From assembly GCF_003814745.1 (NCBI RefSeq), contig NZ_RKRD01000001.1:1922001-1986000 (forward strand): a DNA stretch of 64,000 bases, written 5' to 3'. The DNA comes from Hydrogenoanaerobacterium saccharovorans (lineage in GTDB: Bacteria; Bacillota; Clostridia; Oscillospirales; Ruminococcaceae). Shown in pieces: positions 61,584 to 64,000 of the stretch (its first letter is position 1; every line of letters begins with the position of its first letter). The position numbers and the translations under genes are program-made. A model generated the notes under the pieces. It made no database searches, was not told the DNA's origin, and was given only the letters and a program-made list of their open reading frames with translations.

Positions 61584-63350
61584 TCAATTAATCGTTTTTT
61601 GTTTCATCGTAATGGTTACAGATGTACCGACATCTACTTTGCTGGTTAATTTTATACCGTATCCATCGCCATAAATCATCTTTAAGCGTTCATCCACATT
61701 GCGTATACCAATGCCCGAAAAATGATATTTAGAAACACCTTCATTTGTCAGTGCATCGTATTTTTCGGAGCTGATTCCATCACCATCATCAATGACTTCG
61801 CAGATGAGTTTTTCGTCTTTTATCCGCATAAATATACGGATACACCCACTATGCTTTTGCTGATAAGCGTGAAAAAAAGCATTTTCTATAAACGGTTGGA
61901 TAATGAGTTTGGGTATTTTGCAATCCATGCAATCTTCATCAAAATGATAAGCTACATCGATACTGTTGCCGTATCTTGCATGATTGATGGTTACATAGCT
62001 TTGCAAATTTAGAAGTTCTTCACGCACCGTAATTTCCTCATCTGTTTTACTAATGGTATTTTGCAAAAGACGAATAAGCGCGTTGATGGTTTCGGTCACC
62101 GCCTCTTTATTGCCCTGCCACGATAAATATTTGATAGATGCCAATGTATTATATAAAAAATGAGGATTAATTTGCATTTGTAAAGCATGAATTTCTGATT
62201 TTCGTCTTTTTTTCTGCTCTTCAACAAGATTGTTAACATAGATTTCGATTTTGTCTACCATTAAGTTATACACCTGCTGAAGTTCTCTTACTTCATAGCT
62301 GCCCTGAATATCTAATAACGGCCGAAAATTGCCCGCTTTCGATTTTTTCATATGTTTTACAAGCGCCGTCAACGGATGCGTAATCCTTCTGGTAATAAAA
62401 AATACTAAAGGCACTATGGTACATATTACTACAAAACAGCCCATGAACATAAGCGGCTGCAACTTCAAAAAATCTTTAAGCAAAAAGCTTTTATCTACAA
62501 CATTAACTATGTAAACATCATAAATAGGTAAATATCTTGCTATTAAAACGCTTGGTTTCCCGTCATAATCGGCACTGATATAACGATTTTGTGTTCTTAC
62601 GTTTTGAATTGCGTAATTCAAAATTTTACTGTTCTGTTTACCCACAATTTCTTTTACATTGCTTGAAATAATAGTTCCATCAGAGGACATCACTAAAATG
62701 CGGTTTCCTTCAGATACTGTTCCTTCATACATACTGAAAAAGTCATTTTCATCGATGGATACATAAATCGTACCAAAGTTAGTAGACGAGTAAGGGTCTT
62801 TCAGTTGTTTTACTGCCATAATAATATTTTTATTGTATAAGCTCGCGGTTAACCCGCTGTTGCTGAAAGCAAAAAAAAGTTTATTAGGGTTAGCTACTGA
62901 TTTTTGTGCAATAGGATGGTTCATCAGTTCAACGGGTGTATAGTTTAGTCTTTCTTGAGTAGATACAAATGCAGTACCGTTTATACCAACACTTACAATA
63001 TGAAATGTCGGAAATTTGCTGGTCTGATCTATGGTTTTTAAATTGCTTTTTATATTATAAAAAAGTTTAAAAAGCCTTTTTTGGTCTTGAATATTTTGCG
63101 TAAAGCATTCTTTTAATGCAGGGTTTTGACGGTAGGTATTGATAACGGAAATTACTTGGCTTGTGTAATCGTTAAAATTCTTGGCAATCTGATCCATCAT
63201 TTTACCGTTTAAAATAGTAAAGCTATCCACAAACAATTTTTCTGTAACCTGAGTTGCCATAATAATGGTAAATAAATTGGTTACAATCAAACTGATGATA
63301 ATAATGATAGATATTTTTAGAAACAAGCTGATTTTTAATCTTTTTTTCAT
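61584..63350 (-). CDS. YesM-family sensor histidine kinase
   Basis: This 588-residue kinase has an N-terminal membrane helix (residues 8-30), an extracellular dCache-like sensor region (about 35-290), a second membrane helix near 300, a HAMP linker, and a cytoplasmic His_kinase/HATPase region with QMINPHFLYNTLASIKYLSW near residue 395 and HATPase motifs (PKLIIQPFIENAFFHAYQ, IDDGDGISSEK, GIGIRNVDERLKMIYGDGYG). YesM proteins sense sugars or polysaccharide-derived compounds and signal to YesN-type AraC regulators. Its partner lies 31 bases upstream. The start follows AAGAGG. Confidence 0.93.
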   Translation of the reverse strand: MKKRLKISLFLKISIIIIISLIVTNLFTIIMATQVTEKLFVDSFTILNGKMMDQIAKNFNDYTSQVISVINTYRQNPALKECFTQNIQDQKRLFKLFYNIKSNLKTIDQTSKFPTFHIVSVGINGTAFVSTQERLNYTPVELMNHPIAQKSVANPNKLFFAFSNSGLTASLYNKNIIMAVKQLKDPYSSTNFGTIYVSIDENDFFSMYEGTVSEGNRILVMSSDGTIISSNVKEIVGKQNSKILNYAIQNVRTQNRYISADYDGKPSVLIARYLPIYDVYIVNVVDKSFLLKDFLKLQPLMFMGCFVVICTIVPLVFFITRRITHPLTALVKHMKKSKAGNFRPLLDIQGSYEVRELQQVYNLMVDKIEIYVNNLVEEQKKRRKSEIHALQMQINPHFLYNTLASIKYLSWQGNKEAVTETINALIRLLQNTISKTDEEITVREELLNLQSYVTINHARYGNSIDVAYHFDEDCMDCKIPKLIIQPFIENAFFHAYQQKHSGCIRIFMRIKDEKLICEVIDDGDGISSEKYDALTNEGVSKYHFSGIGIRNVDERLKMIYGDGYGIKLTSKVDVGTSVTITMKQKTIN

Positions 63351-63381
63351 GAAGGACCTCTTATATCATTTGTGATCGCAA

Positions 63382-64000
63382 TCAGAGTTTTGCCGAACAC
63401 TTTCTGTATGCCGAAGGATTCATGCCTGTCCTCTTTTTAAATACCTTTCCAAAATAACTTTGGTCAGAATATCCTACTTTCTCGCTAATATCTGCTAACG
63501 GAATATCCGTATCAGTAAGCATTTTTTTGGCACTTTCCACGCGGATATTGTTTAAATACTCATTAAACCCATAACCAGTAAAATTTGAAAAACAGGTTGA
63601 CAAATATGAATAACTAATATGAAAAAATTCTGCAATATGGTTAAGAGTAATTTGCTCGCTGTAATTATCTTCTATATGTTTTAAAATTCTGCCAAACAGT
63701 ACATCTTCCGTATTGCGATGGACAATTGCATACTCTTCTATCGTTTCCAAAATAATCTGTAATTTATCAGCCAACTCCTGCGGACAAGTGGCATTTGTAA
63801 TATAAGCAAAAAACTCCATTTTACGGGCACTGAGCCCCTCCATATCTATACCCATTTCTTCCAGTGTATTTATGGTATTGTATACAATATTCTCAAGCAT
63901 TTTTTTAAGTTCTTGTTCGCGAAGATAGTGCCCATCCTTTAAAGAAAATAGAAATGAAGCCAATTCAGAATAAGCAGCTGTAAAATCCATACATCGAATA
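63382..64000 (-). CDS. YesN-type AraC-family response regulator (5' part missing)
   Basis: Only the C-terminal part is in the window, and the frame is open past the right edge, so the start is not seen. The visible ending is an AraC-type double helix-turn-helix (LNHIAEFFHISYSYLSTCFSNFTG, then ISEKVGYSDQSYFGKVFKKRTG). YesN proteins usually start with a receiver domain of about 120 residues that would lie beyond the window. It pairs with the YesM kinase downstream and probably activates the beta-galactoside transporter and lacZ. Confidence 0.9.
   Translation of the reverse strand, partial: IRCMDFTAAYSELASFLFSLKDGHYLREQELKKMLENIVYNTINTLEEMGIDMEGLSARKMEFFAYITNATCPQELADKLQIILETIEEYAIVHRNTEDVLFGRILKHIEDNYSEQITLNHIAEFFHISYSYLSTCFSNFTGYGFNEYLNNIRVESAKKMLTDTDIPLADISEKVGYSDQSYFGKVFKKRTGMNPSAYRKCSAKL

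Noticed and set aside
1..64000. tRNA or rRNA genes, CRISPR arrays, insertion sequences, prophage or toxin-antitoxin modules
   Set aside because: I saw no cloverleaf-like sequence, regular repeat array, transposase, integrase, phage structural gene or toxin pair.

Overview
The window looks like a chromosomal segment of a low-GC, Gram-positive anaerobe of the class Clostridia, probably near the Oscillospirales/Ruminococcaceae. The evidence is strong AGGAGG-type ribosome binding sites, frequent TTG and GTG starts, many lipoprotein-type solute-binding proteins, YesM/YesN, GntR, LacI and NarL regulators, and the close similarity of many proteins to clostridial families. I see no rRNA, tRNA, CRISPR array, insertion sequence or phage gene. 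Most of the window is accessory carbohydrate catabolism and transport.

Layout. (1) 1-4486, minus strand: a GntR regulator, a CUT1 sugar ABC transporter (two permeases and a binding protein, no ATPase) and a SIS-domain protein cut by the window edge. (2) 4595-9566: an MgtC-like membrane protein, a 1169-residue secreted metallophosphoesterase with a PQQ-type propeller, and an MBL-fold hydrolase. (3) 9972-15457: an operon with two CxPxR sulfatases, a class II aldolase and a TauE/SafE permease, ending in a broken polysaccharide deacetylase. (4) 15641-22508: a histidine kinase and a PHP-type protein, divergent from a NitT/TauT-type ABC transporter and a NarL-type response regulator. (5) 22547-24520: NagB-like deaminase and a LacI regulator. 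(6) 24685-35355: a nickel island with a stand-alone LarC1 paralogue, larE-larB-larC, a DUF3842 gene and a five-gene nickel/peptide ABC operon. Both the lar and the transporter operons are preceded by a promoter, a structured leader and an intrinsic terminator. (7) 35451-47370: a long minus-strand sugar operon under a second LacI regulator (CUT1 transporter, URO-D-like protein, class II aldolase, fucose/arabinose isomerase-like protein, mutarotase, NagA, a second TauE/SafE permease, SIS protein). (8) 47591-51148: PFK-like, TIM-like and LarA-like genes in one operon. (9) 51342-54043: a chromate-transporter pair, a small hypothetical gene and a LysR regulator. (10) 54097-64000: YesN/YesM two-component system, a third CUT1 transporter, beta-galactosidase and a TIM-barrel protein of unknown function.

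How the parts may work together. LarE, LarB and LarC make the nickel-pincer cofactor, the ABC operon could import the nickel, and the LarA-like protein (which keeps the cofactor lysine and the nickel histidine 16 residues later) would use it. The LarA homologue is encoded with a phosphofructokinase-like and a triose-phosphate-isomerase-like protein, which suggests a nickel-dependent epimerisation step inside a sugar or sugar-acid pathway.

Three regulatory motifs recur. A CAAACGTTTG palindrome lies upstream of the sulfatase/aldolase operon, between the first LacI gene and the LarC1 paralogue, and upstream of the PFK-TIM-LarA operon. A GTATGA-N7-TCATAC inverted repeat lies about 45 bases upstream of the predicted transcription start of the NitT-type transporter, of the PHP/kinase operon and of nagB. 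A TACACWCGTGTGTA-like operator lies at the promoters of the second LacI gene and its sugar operon. The assignments of regulators to motifs are inferences.
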